64,000 nucleotides of DNA from Calocera cornea HHB12733 (lineage: Eukaryota; Basidiomycota; Dacrymycetes; Dacrymycetales; Dacrymycetaceae). Under the pieces are notes generated by a model. That model was not told where the DNA came from and ran no database searches. It worked only from the letters and a program-made list of their open reading frames with translations. Numbering within the stretch: the first letter of the stretch is position 1; each line of letters begins with the position of its first letter. The translations under genes were made by a program, and so were the position numbers. The stretch is taken from NCBI GenBank assembly GCA_001632435.1, contig KV424014.1, positions 26,247-90,246 on the forward strand, in the 5' to 3' direction. Shown here in pieces: positions 21,582-34,245 of this stretch.

Positions 21582-23776
21582 TGAGGAGGAGAGGGGGGGA
21601 TGGGGAGGGATAAGGGGGCAAAGGGTAGTCGCGGGCAGAGGGATAAGAGGCGGTTTGTGTTGGCGATGGAAGAGAAGAGGGGCGGTGGGGGCAATTGGGG
21701 CTATTGGCAGGCGCACCCACGGGAAGACGGGGGCCAGCACGCGGAAGTCGAAAAAGAACCAAACGCGACCCGCCCGGGGCCCTGTTCCTCTCTTGTTCAC
21801 TCTCCCTCGTTCCCCCGCCCCCTGCGTGTCTCTCGCACACGCGCGCACCGCACTCGCTAACAACATCGGTTTCTACCACGACTACCTGTGCCTCTGGCTA
21901 GACATATGATACCCCGTACCCGTACCCGTACCCTGCGCGACATCCCCTGCCACAGCATGTATTCCCGCGCGCAGCGACGTGCGCAGGGAGCCCGAGCCCC
22001 AGCCAGCCAGTCGCACAAGGCGAAGAAGGGGCGCGGGTCTGGGGGCCCTGGGGGCGCGGGTGCGGGCGCGGGAATATGGGAAAAACGTGTGCGAGGCGAA
22101 ACCCGCGTCGGGCGCGCCTGGCAAGGGCCCTGTGGCACGCCAGCCACACCCACACCCTGCGGACCCCGGACCCCGGGACAGCCACACACGCACGGGCGGC
22201 GCTGGGCACCCTGAGCACGCCTCCTCCGGGCCCATGGCAGCACGCCATTGGCTCGCCAGTGCGGAGCGCGGGGCAGAGACACGCCCCACCCACCGTCTAC
22301 TGCCTGAAAAGAGCAAGCAAAGGTATGTTGCTGTCTCGTCTCGTGCACACTCCACGTACAGGCGGTGCCTGCCTGCCCCACCCCGAAGCCTGCAAAAACC
22401 TGAGAAATGAAACTAGTGGAAAGACGAGTGAGGAGACACGCCAGCGCAGGCAAAGCTGCGCAAGACAAGAACCGCGCCTTCTCATCCATCTTTTCATTCG
22501 CTGATCCCTCCGTCGACGTCCGGCCCCCCGAGGCCTTCCACCCCTTCCTTCCGTCCATTCCCTCGCGTGCTTCTCGCACCAAACCCATCAGCATCTCCTT
22601 CCGTAAATTTAACCTCTCCACGCCATACAGACTCCTACGCGGCATGAGGCGCGCCGCCGCGTCGCGGGCCAATCACGACCCTTTTCCGGCCACTATCTTT
22701 CCCTTTTCGTTTCGTCTCGGTTCGGGCGCGCGGCCGGGTGCATTCATTCGACAGGCAAAGGGTTCTCGTTGGGGACGATCTGCACACCTTTACGTACAGG
22801 CACTATGTTCATTAGTAATCTTTTTTAGCTGCTTCTTTCATGAAGAGTAGGAAGCCGCTGCGAGGCCTTTGTGGCACGCGATGCCTACATACGTTGATCG
22901 ATTGATCTTTGGCACGCGCGCACAAGACCGGGTTGACCACATATTGGCCACTCGGCCGAGCCAAGCCCAGCGATGACTCGCCCGTATACTTCGTTCATTT
23001 CGCCGCGCAATCCCAAACCCGTATTGCACAATTATTAAGTTAGTGAACCGATACAAGTATGTAGAATGCGCGCAATATGTGGCCGGCCTCACGTGCTCCG
23101 GCCACCATCGCACGCTCCCGGTGCTACTGTACATACGCGGCTTCCTACATATGAGAATAGAGCGCCCCGCGGACCGCCGTACCGCCGTACCGTCGCCCGT
23201 CGCCCGTCGCCCCGTCGAGCCCTCGCTTATCTCATTCCCGTGGTGAGCGCGAGGGGCCCGGCCGCGTATCTCCCGCAGGGCACATAGTACAGTACTAGTC
23301 CAGGGAAACTGACTCACATCGGGGGTCCTCCTCCCCTCCCCTCCTACATACGCCTCACAACAATTACCCGCACCACTTACCGCAATGTCACGCAAAGGGT
23401 CCTGGACCCTGTCGCCCTTCGCCGGGGTGACGAGACCGGAGATGTAAGGGAATGTCTATAAGTTAGGGAGGGGAGACGATCAATAATCGTAAGGCTGTGT
23501 TAGTCAGTAGTCATCATTATTGAAGGGAGGGGGTTCGATACCCGGGCGGGTATTGTCCTGCCCTGGGTTTGGGTCGGTGCGAGGAAGCTGGGCCGGGGGG
23601 CGGGTATGTGGCTTGCGCGGGTCGATCAGGCACGGCCTGCTCGCTGCAACGACTGTCTGTGCCTGCCTGCCTTCCTGCGCACTGAACAGCCCGTACGAAA
23701 CTGGATGGATGGCGCAATCAGCCGCTCTTGCCAGCTGGCCACTGTTGTCGAGTGACCGCTGGAGGGCGAGGCGGAG

Positions 23777-23800
23777 GGGATGGGATGGGATGGGATGGGG
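23777..23800. repeat. GGGAT pentanucleotide repeat
   Basis: Four to five copies of GGGAT in noncoding DNA. It is not telomeric (fungal telomeres are mostly TTAGGG). Confidence 0.85.
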
Positions 23801-25479
23801 AGAGGGAGAGGGATGGTCACAAGATGCAGGGGCGCAGGGGCGCACGGACGCGGGGGCGTCGGCGTCGGCGGGCGTCTGCAGCTGTCTGATCGACAGATGG
23901 CCGGAGGCGCTGGTGGTGTGACTCGCGCGCGTACGGAATTGTCCCCCACTCAGTAGTGCTGATCAGCATCAGGCGTTGTATACGTGCTGCTATTGAAACT
24001 GATCGCTTTGCTACTAATAATAACGATTGTCCGTGTATAGTGTATTGGTGCGCAGTATGATCAGGGGGTCCAGATCATCCTTCTGCAGGTTTGAAACCGC
24101 TGTTGGGATCTGAACCGCGCAGTCCTACGCTGGCTGGCCATCCGAATGGTGAATGGCATCCCAATGCCGCTGGCCGACGCAGCAGTGACGCAGCGCTACG
24201 CAGCCGCTTGTACGACATGCCGTACGTACAGCGCAGTTCTCCCCGCAGGCGCCGGTTCTTCCCGTCGGCAGTCCGAGTGCAGGCCTCGCCCGGGGCGGCG
24301 CGGGAAGACTGGTGCTGTCATGTCGCTCCTCCAGTCGGTGAGCGGGAAGACCTCGCGCGGTTGTCGGAGTCCAAGGGGAGGAAGACGCCCGAGACCCGGG
24401 CCCTGCCCGACCGACCGGACTGGGGAGGGGGCTTCACCCTGGAGGCGATACGTTCTATGAATAACTTTGGCTCGTCCGCGGGGTGGGGCACGTGAGCGCG
24501 GGGAGGATGAAGGTTGAGGAGGTTGGATGTGCTCTCTGCAAGGTGCTGGAGATGGTGCTGCTGCACGCCTGTAGGATGGGTTACTAGACGAACCATGCCC
24601 GCTGACTTGTCGCCGCTTACGCCCACCAGGGCCCGTCGGACGCGACGCAGGCACGAGCGCGATCTGACATGGCCCTGTACTTTGGTCGATCTCCCATATT
24701 AGAGTTATTAGCCTACACAACGTACATGACATGTTTTGGCGTGGCAATGCATTGCATTCCAACCCCGCCTTTTGGGCGCTCGTTTGGGGTCGCCAGAGCG
24801 CGTGGCTTGCCCGAAACCGGTAAGCGGGCACGCAGAAAGAGTAATTCGCCTCGACCTGTTTATGCCCGGGATGGGTCAATCAGCGGGACGGAAGCCTGCC
24901 GTGGCTGCAGGCTGGCCCCCCCTCCCCAGACAAATGAATATTGTTATTGTTAATGTTGGGATGGCGAGGTGCCAACCTGCGCGCGTGGTCCCCGCGCTGG
25001 AGCGTGCTGTGGCACCCGGACGAAAGGCAAAATGCACGTAATATGTCGTTCGACATGACGCGCAGGGTCCCGCTAAAGGGTTTGGAAATCGGGCAATCGT
25101 TAAGACAGGGTTACGTGTCCGTTGTCGCCGAGATGGATGTTGGATTCGATGTTGGCTGGTAGCAGTCGTCGTTCACCCAGGTCGGGTGATCAGACGAGGC
25201 TCCCTGAATGAGGGGGTGTGAGGTCATTGAAGATTGCCACAGGGGTTGCGGAGCTGTAAAGATTGTTGGGCAATACCTCGTGTCTGCTTTGGTCTGACAC
25301 TCAGATCCATCCGCTTGCGGTAGACGAACACATGTCATCATGTCGGATTAGGACAAGGGCTTCTGGAAGGCAGCCGGTAGGAGCAAGGTAAGTATTTGTA
25401 GGCGTAAAAATACAACAGCGACAAAATTACAACAAGATGCTGGTCTGAGCAACAAAATTTATGCCTCGCCACATCTAAC

Positions 25480-27422
25480 CTACGGCCCGTACATATTGCT
25501 CCACTCCGCAAACGTCTCGAAGTCGCTGACGACGTCCATCTGGCAGAGTATGCAGTCCCCCTTGATCTTCGGCTGCAAACGAGTTGCCGATAGACACTCG
25601 TCGATGCCGGGCACACCGAGCCGAAGTGCAACGTCGCGCGCACAGCAAAGTGGTCTGCTCTGAAGCACCACATGTTGCCCCTTGCGTTCAAGCCGCCGAT
25701 CTAGGCCACATCTCGGACAAGCCCGCTGTGGAGCAGGAGCGAGAGCCGGGAGTAGCCCGCGGAGAAAGTTTGCGCCAGCTTGCCACTCATCTGCATCATT
25801 GTGCGACTCCCGCAGGACGACCGTCTCCAGACGCGTTGCCTTCGCAGCCCGCATCGATGGCACGGCTCGCTTCTCGCCGACGACGGCATTGAGCATGAGG
25901 GTGCGCAAAGAAGGGCTGGCAGCAAGTGCGATGAGTGACTCATACGGCAGTTTCTGAAGCAGTTGCGGGTACGATGCCGATGCCGATGCCATGAGCGTGC
26001 CGATCACGAGTGCCTCGAGGTCAGGCCAGGCCATCACGATGTCCCGCACATCGGCATCGGCAATCCGAACAAGGGGCTCCGCGTTGATGACGAACGACCT
26101 CAGCTGTGTGCAGGCCAGAAGAGGTCGAAAGGCGTTGAAGTACCACACAGGGATCAGCGGCGAGGCGAGCGGACAGCGATAGTACATCACGAAACGCGTC
26201 AGACCAGGCCACTTGGTCGAAATCGTGCTGAACGCGTCACCGAACAGGTCGGAGGTGTACGAGACATCGTACATCTCGCTCGTGTGCTCTGGCTTGAGTT
26301 CCACTGCCGTAAGTAGAGGCGACTCGACTCGAGAGAGGAAGTCCAAGAATGCTTGGATGGAGCGACTGGATATCATCAGGTGTCGCAATTGGGGGAGGGC
26401 CAGCGAGGCAGGAATATCGGACTTGGTATCGAGTGAGCATTCGAGGGAACGGAGGGTCGTGAACTTCTGCAGCAGGATGAGATATGGTGAAGTGACGTTA
26501 CTGAACTTGAGTTGCAGTACGCTAGGTTGCAGTTTCGTGGTGGTGAGACCGTCGACAAACGCATATGCTTCACCGCCGTGCTCTAGCCGGCCGTCCTCAA
26601 CGGACAGGCGAAGAAAATCCAGCCGTTGCAGTCTCTGCAACGCCTTGAAAGTGGTCGGAAGGCGGCGCTGAAAAGGGTGGCCGGTCGTATCGCCTACGGG
26701 CCAGTCGACAAAGTGGGCTCGATGGTATACGCCGAAATATTGCAGGCCAGGCAGCTCGGCAGCGAAGTCGACGCCGGTTTCGAGCGTTTTGTTGGTGAAG
26801 ACAGTCAGGGATACACGACGTAAGGCGGGGAAGCTGGACTGTAGAGATCGATTTCCAAGGAATTTGGAGAGGGCTTGGAGTGGATCGGTGTCGACAGCGT
26901 GCTGGTCCACACTCAACGCTCGGATCCGCGTACAGTACAACGCCATGCGCGTTGGGGTATCCAATCGGAACGAGCGCGAGGCGAGAGAAGACGACTGATT
27001 CAGGTTCAGACTCGTACAAGCGCATATACAAAGAAAGGTATATGCGCACTTGGAGCTTGCGGTATACCATGGCCACTGTCTCCTTCCCGCCCAGCACTTG
27101 TCGTTGTAGATTGTCCAGGTCAAGACATCTTGCCCACACCACCTCGACGCACATGCAGAATAAGTAGCTGTTGGTTCTGCCTAGTGCAACAGCAGTCGGC
27201 AGGTCGCAGTGTTCCAGAATGAGCCGAATGATATCATCAATGCCCCAGGCACGATGCAATGTCGTTGGCGAACGGTCGTCTGGATTTCAACGGCCGTGAG
27301 TCTGGTGACATACTTAGGGCTGCTCACAACTTACCAGTGGGCGAATGGGACACCCTCCCAATCCTGCGTGCAATGCTGTCCGATGCTCGCCTGAGCGTCG
27401 ACGGCGGCGACAGAGGAGGCAT
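25480..27422 (-). CDS. F-box/LRR-like protein with C-terminal Cys-rich end
   Basis: Exons in transcript order: 27422-27335, 27279-27050, 26994-25480, giving 610 aa. The short first exon (MPPLSPPSTLRRASDSIARR and onward) was found by following a consensus GTAAGT donor. Residues about 39-70 (LHRAWGIDDIIRLILEHCDL) form an F-box-like motif. A long region of leucine-rich strands follows, typical of basidiomycete F-box proteins that choose SCF substrates. Near the C-terminus are CPRCGLD, PLCCARD and CILCQMD, pairs of Cys that could bind zinc. The second intron begins GTGCGCATATACC, identical over 13 nt to an arginase intron. The substrate is unknown. It lies about 1 kb from the P450 array and is divergent from it. 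Confidence 0.8.
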
Positions 27423-28360
27423 TGTGCGCCCGTACGCCTAGGGAGAATCGATGGTCATGTAGCTGAAGTACAATGCTGCGCAATCGCCAGACCCTGATTC
27501 GGGTATATCACCTCTCGTTTCATCATTTTTGCACGTGCTGCCACACTATAAGCAAGTGACTTTGTTTGGTTGTTTGGTTGTTTGGTCGCTCGAGAACGCA
27601 ATGCAGAATGGACGTGTGAGAGAATGCGAGGACCTGCTGGATGGACAGTGCGGAGAAGCGGGGTAGCCCAAGACTCTCGGCATCTTCGCGAACTGTCAGG
27701 CTCCGGCCCTCCCGGCCATTCTTGGTCCACGCTGCCCAAAGGGGTTCTGTTCCTGTTGCATGCGGTATCCGTCCTTCACATGCTTGCAAAAGGTTAACAA
27801 CACCTGTCTCATTCATCCGCAGCCTTTAATACGCGTCTCACTCATGTCTGCTACGTGAGCTTGACCAATGCTGTGCCGTACAGTGTGCTTCTGGACTCAA
27901 TCCGGGATCGATGCGTCTTGCCTACGGTGCCAAGGAGTGCCGTTACTCTGATAATCTTCGAGGAAGAGACGGGTATAGCGTCTATCGCAAGCACTCTGCC
28001 GTCATACCGTGGACAGCTCAAGCACTGTTTATGCTGGGAACTATCGATTTGTACCTCCACTATTCCGTCGATCCAGACGACGCCTGTGACGCAGTCACGA
28101 GCAACTTCGCGGCTTGTTGATTATCTTGCTGGTTCGAATCCAGTTCGTCGGTTTGTCGGGACCAAAAATGGAGCGCTCTACCAGGTCCGCGGTGCATACA
28201 GGCTGACTTGGGAGAACGGCTCTGTCAGCGTTCCCCAATAAAAGAGATTGTCGGCGTGGTCGCTGACCGGTTGATCCGATAACCTGGCAGCTAGCGTATG
28301 ACGAATGGCGCTCCTCCTTGGGAGGAAGTCACCAGCTACTGGCCCGAGGCGCTCAGAGGC
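27423..28360. other. Divergent promoter region, F-box/LRR gene and first P450
   Basis: About 1 kb. No gene is supported. A perfect tRNA-type B-box sequence occurs at 28131-28141 but no tRNA can be folded around it. Confidence 0.45.
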
Positions 28361-28361
28361 A

Positions 28362-28367
28362 TATATA
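28362..28367 (+). promoter_or_regulatory. TATA box of first P450
   Basis: TATATA 43 nt before the ATG at 28410. All members of the array, including the pseudogene, carry a TATA-like element at a similar distance. Confidence 0.5.
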
Positions 28368-28409
28368 CATGTCTCTCCTGCAGGCGCCTGGTCACTCCAA
28401 CCTCTGATT

Positions 28410-30363
28410 ATGATCGGGTCTGTAGCTCTCCTAGGAGGATGTGCCTTGCTCAGCTGTGCCTTCCTCTGGGGCGCAGGCCACACTAGGGTGCCTCCAGGTC
28501 CCAAAGGAATTCCATTCTTCGGCAACCTGTTCCAGACACCCTCCAAACTTCTATTTCTCAAGCTTTCAGAATGGGCCAAACAATATGGTATGTCTTCCTT
28601 TCCGACGTCGTGCATGTATTGATCTCTTCCGTGATAGGTCCTATATTCTCATATACTATCATGGGACAGACGATTGTGGTGCTGAGCGGCGCGAAAGAAG
28701 CGGCCGATGTCCTTGATCGTCTGTCACAGAAAACATCTGATCGACCGCGACTTATCAAGGTCAACGACTTCCTCTGCCGCGGCATGGAGTTCACTTTCCT
28801 CCCCAGAAGTACCAGGTTTGATGGGTTCATCCCTCACTTATGTAACGTTGTGCTGAGACTGAGGTAGATGGCGGACGATGCGACGAGCGGCGCACGAAGG
28901 GTAAGGGGAGAGCGTATCCAGAACAGCTGTACGCCGTTGATTTGTGACCAGCCTACACGTCGGTGATCTGTTTGCGATGCTGGAGGAAGAAGCGAGAACC
29001 CTTGTGCAGGGGCTTGTCGAGCATCCAGAGGTGGAGCACACGCAACACATCCATCGCATGGCTGCGTCTATCGGCTGGAGGAGCATTTTTGGGCATGATA
29101 CGGTCCCTCTGACAGGGCCAGACCCAACCCATCACATCGATAAGCAAGCGGTCGAGCTAACAGTGGCAATGCTTCCCGGCGGCTCGATAGTGGACATCTT
29201 CCCTCCACTCAAGCCTATCATTGCTCGAATTGCATATCTGCGGCGGTGGGTCATATAAGCGCTTGATATCACTGCCGCCGGTGCTAACCATGCTCCCTCA
29301 GGCGTGCTGATCGCTGGTTCGAAGATATGTCAACCTATTTCGAGCACTATTACTCGGCAAATCAGGTGCGCTGGTTTTGGAGGCTGCTCACGATTTACTG
29401 ATGGGCATGAAAGACGGCGGATCATTCATCCGTCAGTCGAAATTTGAAGGGAATCGGCGGAAATCTCGGATTGGACTCACATACCGGGGCTTGGATAGCC
29501 GGCGCGCTGTTGTACGGCGCACCTAACTTCCTCCTCACGATTTTCAATCTGACTTATGGGAAGCTTTGCGGCCGAGGACACTGTGAGAGTGATGTCGTGT
29601 TCCCGGAAGCTATGCTGACTTATGTTGAATAGGCGGCTTGTGCCATGCTATGGTTCATTTACGCCATGATGCTGTACCCTGAGACGGGCAAGGCCGCTCG
29701 TAAGCAGCTTTCGGAGGTAGTAGGAGAGCGGCCTCCTTCGTTCGCAGATCGAGGGCAGCTCCCTCAGGTGGACGCGATGGTCAAAGAGGTATTGCGATGG
29801 AGGCCACCTGCGCCTCTTGGTGTTCCTCATGCAGCCAGCGAGGTAGGTCTATACCTTGGAAATATTGGTTTCGACCTAACGCATTGTTAGGAGCTCGTAT
29901 ACGGCGGATTCGTGATACCCCGGGGTGCAATCGTGGTTGCAAATATCTAGTCAGTGCCTATGAATCTCAACCTGTTCTCTCTCCCTCACTATGGTCCAGT
30001 GAGATCAGTCGTGATCCACTCCTCTATGGAGACGGAGATCACTTTGATCCGTCTCGGTTTATCGACACGAACCAAATGCTCAAGGCTCCGGAACGCGACT
30101 CGAAAGACGATTATCTTTGTTTTGGACATGGCCGCCGCATCTGTGTTGGAAAAGACTTGGCCATCAATTCCCTGTGGATCACAATCGTGCATTTGCTGTG
30201 GGCATTCGACTTCAAGCAGAGAGAGGAAGATAGCGTGGTTCCCACTGCAACAAACTTCCACGACAAAGGTGCTACAATTGAGCCGAAGCGATTCCTCGTC
30301 TCAGCGATAGCTCGCCATCCGAATCTCATGGAGAATTTGAAGACAATCGTCTTGGATGAGTGA
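28410..30363 (+). CDS. Cytochrome P450, array copy 1
   Basis: Heme-thiolate monooxygenase, predicted to be ER-anchored and to use a P450 reductase; the substrate is unknown. Exons: 28410-28587, 28638-28815, 28868-28900, 28952-29245, 29302-29365, 29414-29511, 29564-29582, 29633-29842, 29891-29949, 30000-30363, giving 498 aa. An N-terminal membrane anchor is followed by PPGPKGIPFFGN. Helix C reads WRTMRRAAHE, helix I FAAEDT, helix K EVLR (ExxR), and the PERF region FDPSRF. The heme loop FGHGRRICVG has Cys426. Apparent stop codon TAG at 29948 is split by a GTCAGT donor, restoring Tyr. Exon 4 is 294 nt against 303 in the other copies, three codons shorter. The helix-I exon is 19 nt, as in all copies. 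The second intron has a weak GTTTGA donor. Confidence 0.88.
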
Positions 30364-31570
30364 TCTTGGTAAGTACACTATTGGTTCTGTTTTGCTTGTG
30401 CCGGAAGGTCCTGTCATGCTTTCATACCATACACCGGCAGCAATGCCACAGAATCAGAGTTTGATCAACGTTATTTCTCGTACAGCAACGATTCACATTC
30501 AAAGTCAGGCCGTTCATCAATGGCTACACTAAACACCATGAGGTTACCGCGCGTAAAGGGGCATGATATTCAAACAATGCTTCTTTCTTCTGATCAGGAA
30601 CTTTTCTTGGTCCCCATCACGCGGGGCGTGACCCGATCGGACGCGGAAACGGAAGCAAATATGGCGGACCATCAGTCTCGGTCGCCTGTTGTTGACGTTC
30701 ATGAGCTTCTATCATCACTGCCGCACGTACACGAAATGGACACCCCCTTGAGGGGACAAGGGATTATGGCCGGAATGAGAGCTTTGCGTAGTGAGCATCC
30801 GTTGCTCAACGCATGATCCTTCAGATTGATGACGCTACAAAGGGATTAATTGCCCATTCACATGCGGGAAGGTTCCTCATTCGAGACAACGCCCGCAACG
30901 GCAAGGGCGTTTGTTGCATTCTCTGAATGGCAACCTTAATAGTGGCCCCGCGGTAACTGAGCTACACTTCTGTGGAGCCCAGCGGGGTTCTTGTCCATGC
31001 TGCGCTCACATGCTACCGGTTCGTGGGCAAGGCGACGCGTTTCCGATCCTCCATGAACTGATCCTGCCCCCCAGCATCGGGATCTATTGCCTGTGAAAAT
31101 CCGATCTCTTTACGCTGGCGTCTGGACGCCGTGGGACTGACTGGGAAGAGAACTGCGTACGGCACGCATTCTGACAAGAAGCTGCGGTAGCGACCTCCAT
31201 CTCGATCAACATTGCCCTTATCTCCGGCTGACTTCGTGGCCAACACTGACTGGACGCTGAAGGGCTCCCTACGGTGATTCTCCCGATGGTCCTGCGGCGC
31301 ACTGCCACAGAATCCTTCCCCGAAGGACATGCCATGGATCCCACCCACCACGACCAAACATGGACCCGCCGCCGTCGTGGCAAACACGACTCAATACTTC
31401 GCAATCCTAGGTGCAACTGCCGTGCCGAGCACACAAGCACATAATTCTCAGACCCTGTGCCGATCTTCGCTGGAAATTAGCTTGCAGAGCCTCGTGCGGC
31501 CGTGCGAACCCGCTTAAGGAAGTCCAGCGAGGGTCATGATCTTCGAATGACAATCCTCCACTGTCACACA
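30364..31570. other. Intergenic within the P450 array
   Basis: About 1.2 kb. No gene or P450 remnant is recognised. The frame at 30520-30816 (98 codons) has no clear relatives by eye. Confidence 0.4.
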
Positions 31571-31574
31571 TGCA

Positions 31575-31580
31575 TATAAA
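31575..31580 (+). promoter_or_regulatory. TATA box of second P450
   Basis: TATAAA 42 nt before the ATG at 31622. Confidence 0.55.
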
Positions 31581-31621
31581 CCCCCCGCATCGTTAGGTAT
31601 CAGATCACCGTCCGCGTCAAC

Positions 31622-33602
31622 ATGATGGGGACCCCACTCCTTCCTGTGTCGTTTGGCCTTATGGTGCTCATGCTACTTGTGCGCGCATTCCGCCGTCAGC
31701 CTTCACGACCTTTGCCGCCGGGCCCGAAAGGTCTTCCTCTTATCGGAAACCTCCTTCAAGTACCTTCCCAGCTGCTCTTCGTCAAGCTCATTGAGTGGTC
31801 GAAGGAATTTGGTGTGTATTCACAACAGCACATTCGAAGGACGTTCTGATGAGGACCATTGACAGGCCCGATGTACTCTTATAGTCTGCTCGGACAGCCG
31901 ATCGTCGTCATGAGCGGTCTTAAAGAGGCTGGAGATGTATTTGATCGTATGTCTGCCATGACGTCGGACAGGCCGCGTCTCATCAAGATCAACGACTACC
32001 TGTGCCGTAACTACGAATTTGGCTTCGCTCCTCGAAATGAATAGTGAGTGACCAAAGTACAGAGCATACGCCTCAGCTGACGTCATTCAAGCTGGCGAAA
32101 GCACCGACGTGCTGCTCATGAGAGGTGACTCTATTTCTCCATGTTGTCAGGACCCATCCGAACTCATTGCCAACCAAAGCCTCAACGTCCGTGCTGCGAA
32201 AGACTTTCTTCCCATCCAGCAAGATGAAGCGCGCATACTCGTTGAAGGATTCATCAATCATCCGGATATCGATCTCGTCAAGCATATACATCGACACTCC
32301 TCTTCGATTGCCTGGCGAACTCTCTACGGTCATGAAGCAATTCCGGTTGATGGAGATGACCCATCCGCGCCGATGGAAGACTTCTTCACCCAGGTGTTCT
32401 TTGCCGCTATGCCGGGAGGTTCCATTGTCGATATCCTCCCCTTCCTCAATCCCCTTATCGCAAGCTCCAAGTTCCTACGGCGGTTAGTGGTGACATTCGT
32501 ATGGCGTTTCCTCCTCATGCGAGTTGTCATGGCAGATCAAGCGACAAATGTCATGAAGATGCTAGCGCATTCTTCGTCAAGGCACACGCGGCTCCGCAGG
32601 TATTCCGACTATTATCAATGCGGAACCCTCGTGACTGACTGCTATTACGCAGGTAGAGGGAATGCCATCTCTCAGCAGCAAGCTGAAAGAGACAGGAGAT
32701 CGCATTGGTATGGCAACAGAGCACGAATGTGGCTGGCTCGCGGGAAGCCTTTTGTGCGTTTTCAGTATTTCTCCCCGAAACGATTCTGAAACTTTAAACA
32801 GCCTTGCAGCGCAGGATACGGTATGGGAAGTAGTTTCAGATCTAAGATTCTTCTGATGGGTCCGCAGACCGCGACCGCGCTCAGATGGTTCCTTGTTGCC
32901 ATGTTGGTCTATCCCGAGAGAGCCTCGGCAGCGAGAGATCAGCTTGATAGCGTTGTTGGTGACCGCCCGCCTACATTTGACGACGCCGATAATCTTCCTA
33001 TGATAGAAGCCATGATAAAGGAGGTGTTGCGCTGGAGGCCACCAACTCCGGCGGGCGTTCCGCACATGGCAACTGAGGTTAGTTGTGATCTTGTTGACGA
33101 TTCCTTGTCCTCACTTTCACAGGATATCCTTTACGGCGAATACCTAATTCCGAAAGGGGCTATTCTCGTTTCAGATACTTGGTACGCCTCGAAGGAGTTC
33201 CTCATGCATTGCTTCTGCTTATTTGCGTTCAGGTCACTCTCGCGTGATCCGAGTCTTTATCCAAACGGCGATGTCTTCGATCCGTCTCGCTTCCTTGACG
33301 AGAAGGGACATGTCAGGCACCCACCCCCAGATTCGCATGACGACTACTTGGCTTTTGGGCACGGGAGGCGCATATGTGTTGGCAAGAGCCTCGCCATCAA
33401 TACGCTTTGGATTGCGATTGCCCAGCTGCTTTGGGCGTTCAACTTCGAGAACGAGAGAGACGAGCAAGGGCGGGAAATCATTCTGGATCCTATGGCTTTC
33501 TGGGATAATGGTGCAACTGTGTGGCCGAAACGCTTCAACCTCAAGTTCGTTCCACGATTCCCGGATGTCTCGGACCGTTTGAAAGGAGCGATGCATCCCT
33601 GA
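31622..33602 (+). CDS. Cytochrome P450, array copy 2
   Basis: Same family as its neighbours and the most canonical copy. Exons: 31622-31811, 31866-32043, 32092-32124, 32180-32482, 32536-32599, 32653-32753, 32802-32820, 32868-33077, 33123-33181, 33233-33602, giving 508 aa. An N-terminal hydrophobic anchor leads to PPGPKGLPLIGN. Helix C is WRKHRRAAHE, helix I LAAQDT, helix K EVLR, and PERF region FDPSRF. The heme loop FGHGRRICVG has Cys434. The in-frame TAG at 32042 is spliced (TA|GTGAGT) to form Tyr. Introns are 45-55 nt. It is expected to be ER-bound and to oxidise a small hydrophobic compound; the substrate is not predictable. Confidence 0.92.
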
Positions 33603-34183
33603 GGGAGACATCCCCATAGGCCTTCAGGGGTGACGCTTCCAAGGTGGTCGCAGAAGACCATGTTACGATCGTAGGTATCAATGACAACGAAACAGTTTTG
33701 TCATGCGGAAGGGTCGTCGGACAGTACGAATCTCGTCTAGGTTGCAAGTGAGCAGGTATCGTCATTTTTGCGATCGACCCACAGCCTGTCAGAGCTCGGC
33801 GGACGATGTGAGGAACCACCCCACGTGCTGTCTGCAGAGGGTTTGAAGTCTTAAAGACGGCCCTGCTCGCTCTTCGGGATCTGCGCAGACTCCACACGGA
33901 TCCTTGGAGTAAGTTGGGCGACTGCACCCGTTCTTCTCATGAGGGAAGCTCGGCGCCATGGGTGCCCCTCCTGAATGTGTCATAGACTGATAAATTTACC
34001 GCATTGGCGGTCAGGACAGGCCATCTAGGGACGCTGTTCTCTTTGTTAGCCCCGATCGACGCAATCGTCGTGATCAGAAGGCTCCTCAGCTCTTGTATTG
34101 ATTGGCTCAACAATGATGGTCGTCCCTCCTACGTCGTTGTCGGCCATGCCTCTTCTCAGTGAGCAGAGGTGCCCCGAGTACAG
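33603..34183. other. Intergenic, second P450 to pseudogene
   Basis: About 0.6 kb with no supported gene. A TATA-like element for the pseudogene lies at its right end. Confidence 0.4.
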
Positions 34184-34190
34184 TATATAT
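34184..34190 (+). promoter_or_regulatory. Relic TATA element of the P450 pseudogene
   Basis: TATATAT, 56 nt before the pseudogene ATG at 34246. Position matches the live copies, so the promoter was duplicated with the gene. Confidence 0.4.
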
Positions 34191-34245
34191 CTCGCCATCC
34201 TGCGTTGTAATCCGGGAACCCCATTGACGTGTCAACTGGGCACCT

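Larger units (their letters stand above)
21420..25479. other. Gene-poor 4-kb interval
   Basis: No gene is supported on either strand. The left part is the glycosyltransferase promoter with a TCG repeat and GC-rich DNA whose many open frames (up to 271 codons at 21857-22672) are composition artefacts. The right part (23.9-25.4 kb) is less GC-rich and also empty. Simple repeats at 21548-21580 and 23777-23800 are listed separately. Confidence 0.45.

Noticed and set aside
21857..22672. 271-codon minus-strand frame and overlapping frames
   Set aside because: Very GC-rich DNA open in most frames; no conserved motif, no introns, no consistent start.
23777..23800. GGGAT repeat as a telomere remnant
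   Set aside because: The unit is not TTAGGG and it lies between ordinary genes.
28131..28155. tRNA-like B box GGTTCGAATCC with a 5-bp T arm
   Set aside because: No matching A box, anticodon arm or clean 7-bp acceptor stem at the right distance; the best partner strand has a mismatch and the D-arm does not fold.
29948..29950. In-frame TAG in P450 copy 1
   Set aside because: It is split by a GTCAGT donor at the position of a conserved intron; splicing gives Tyr and keeps the frame.
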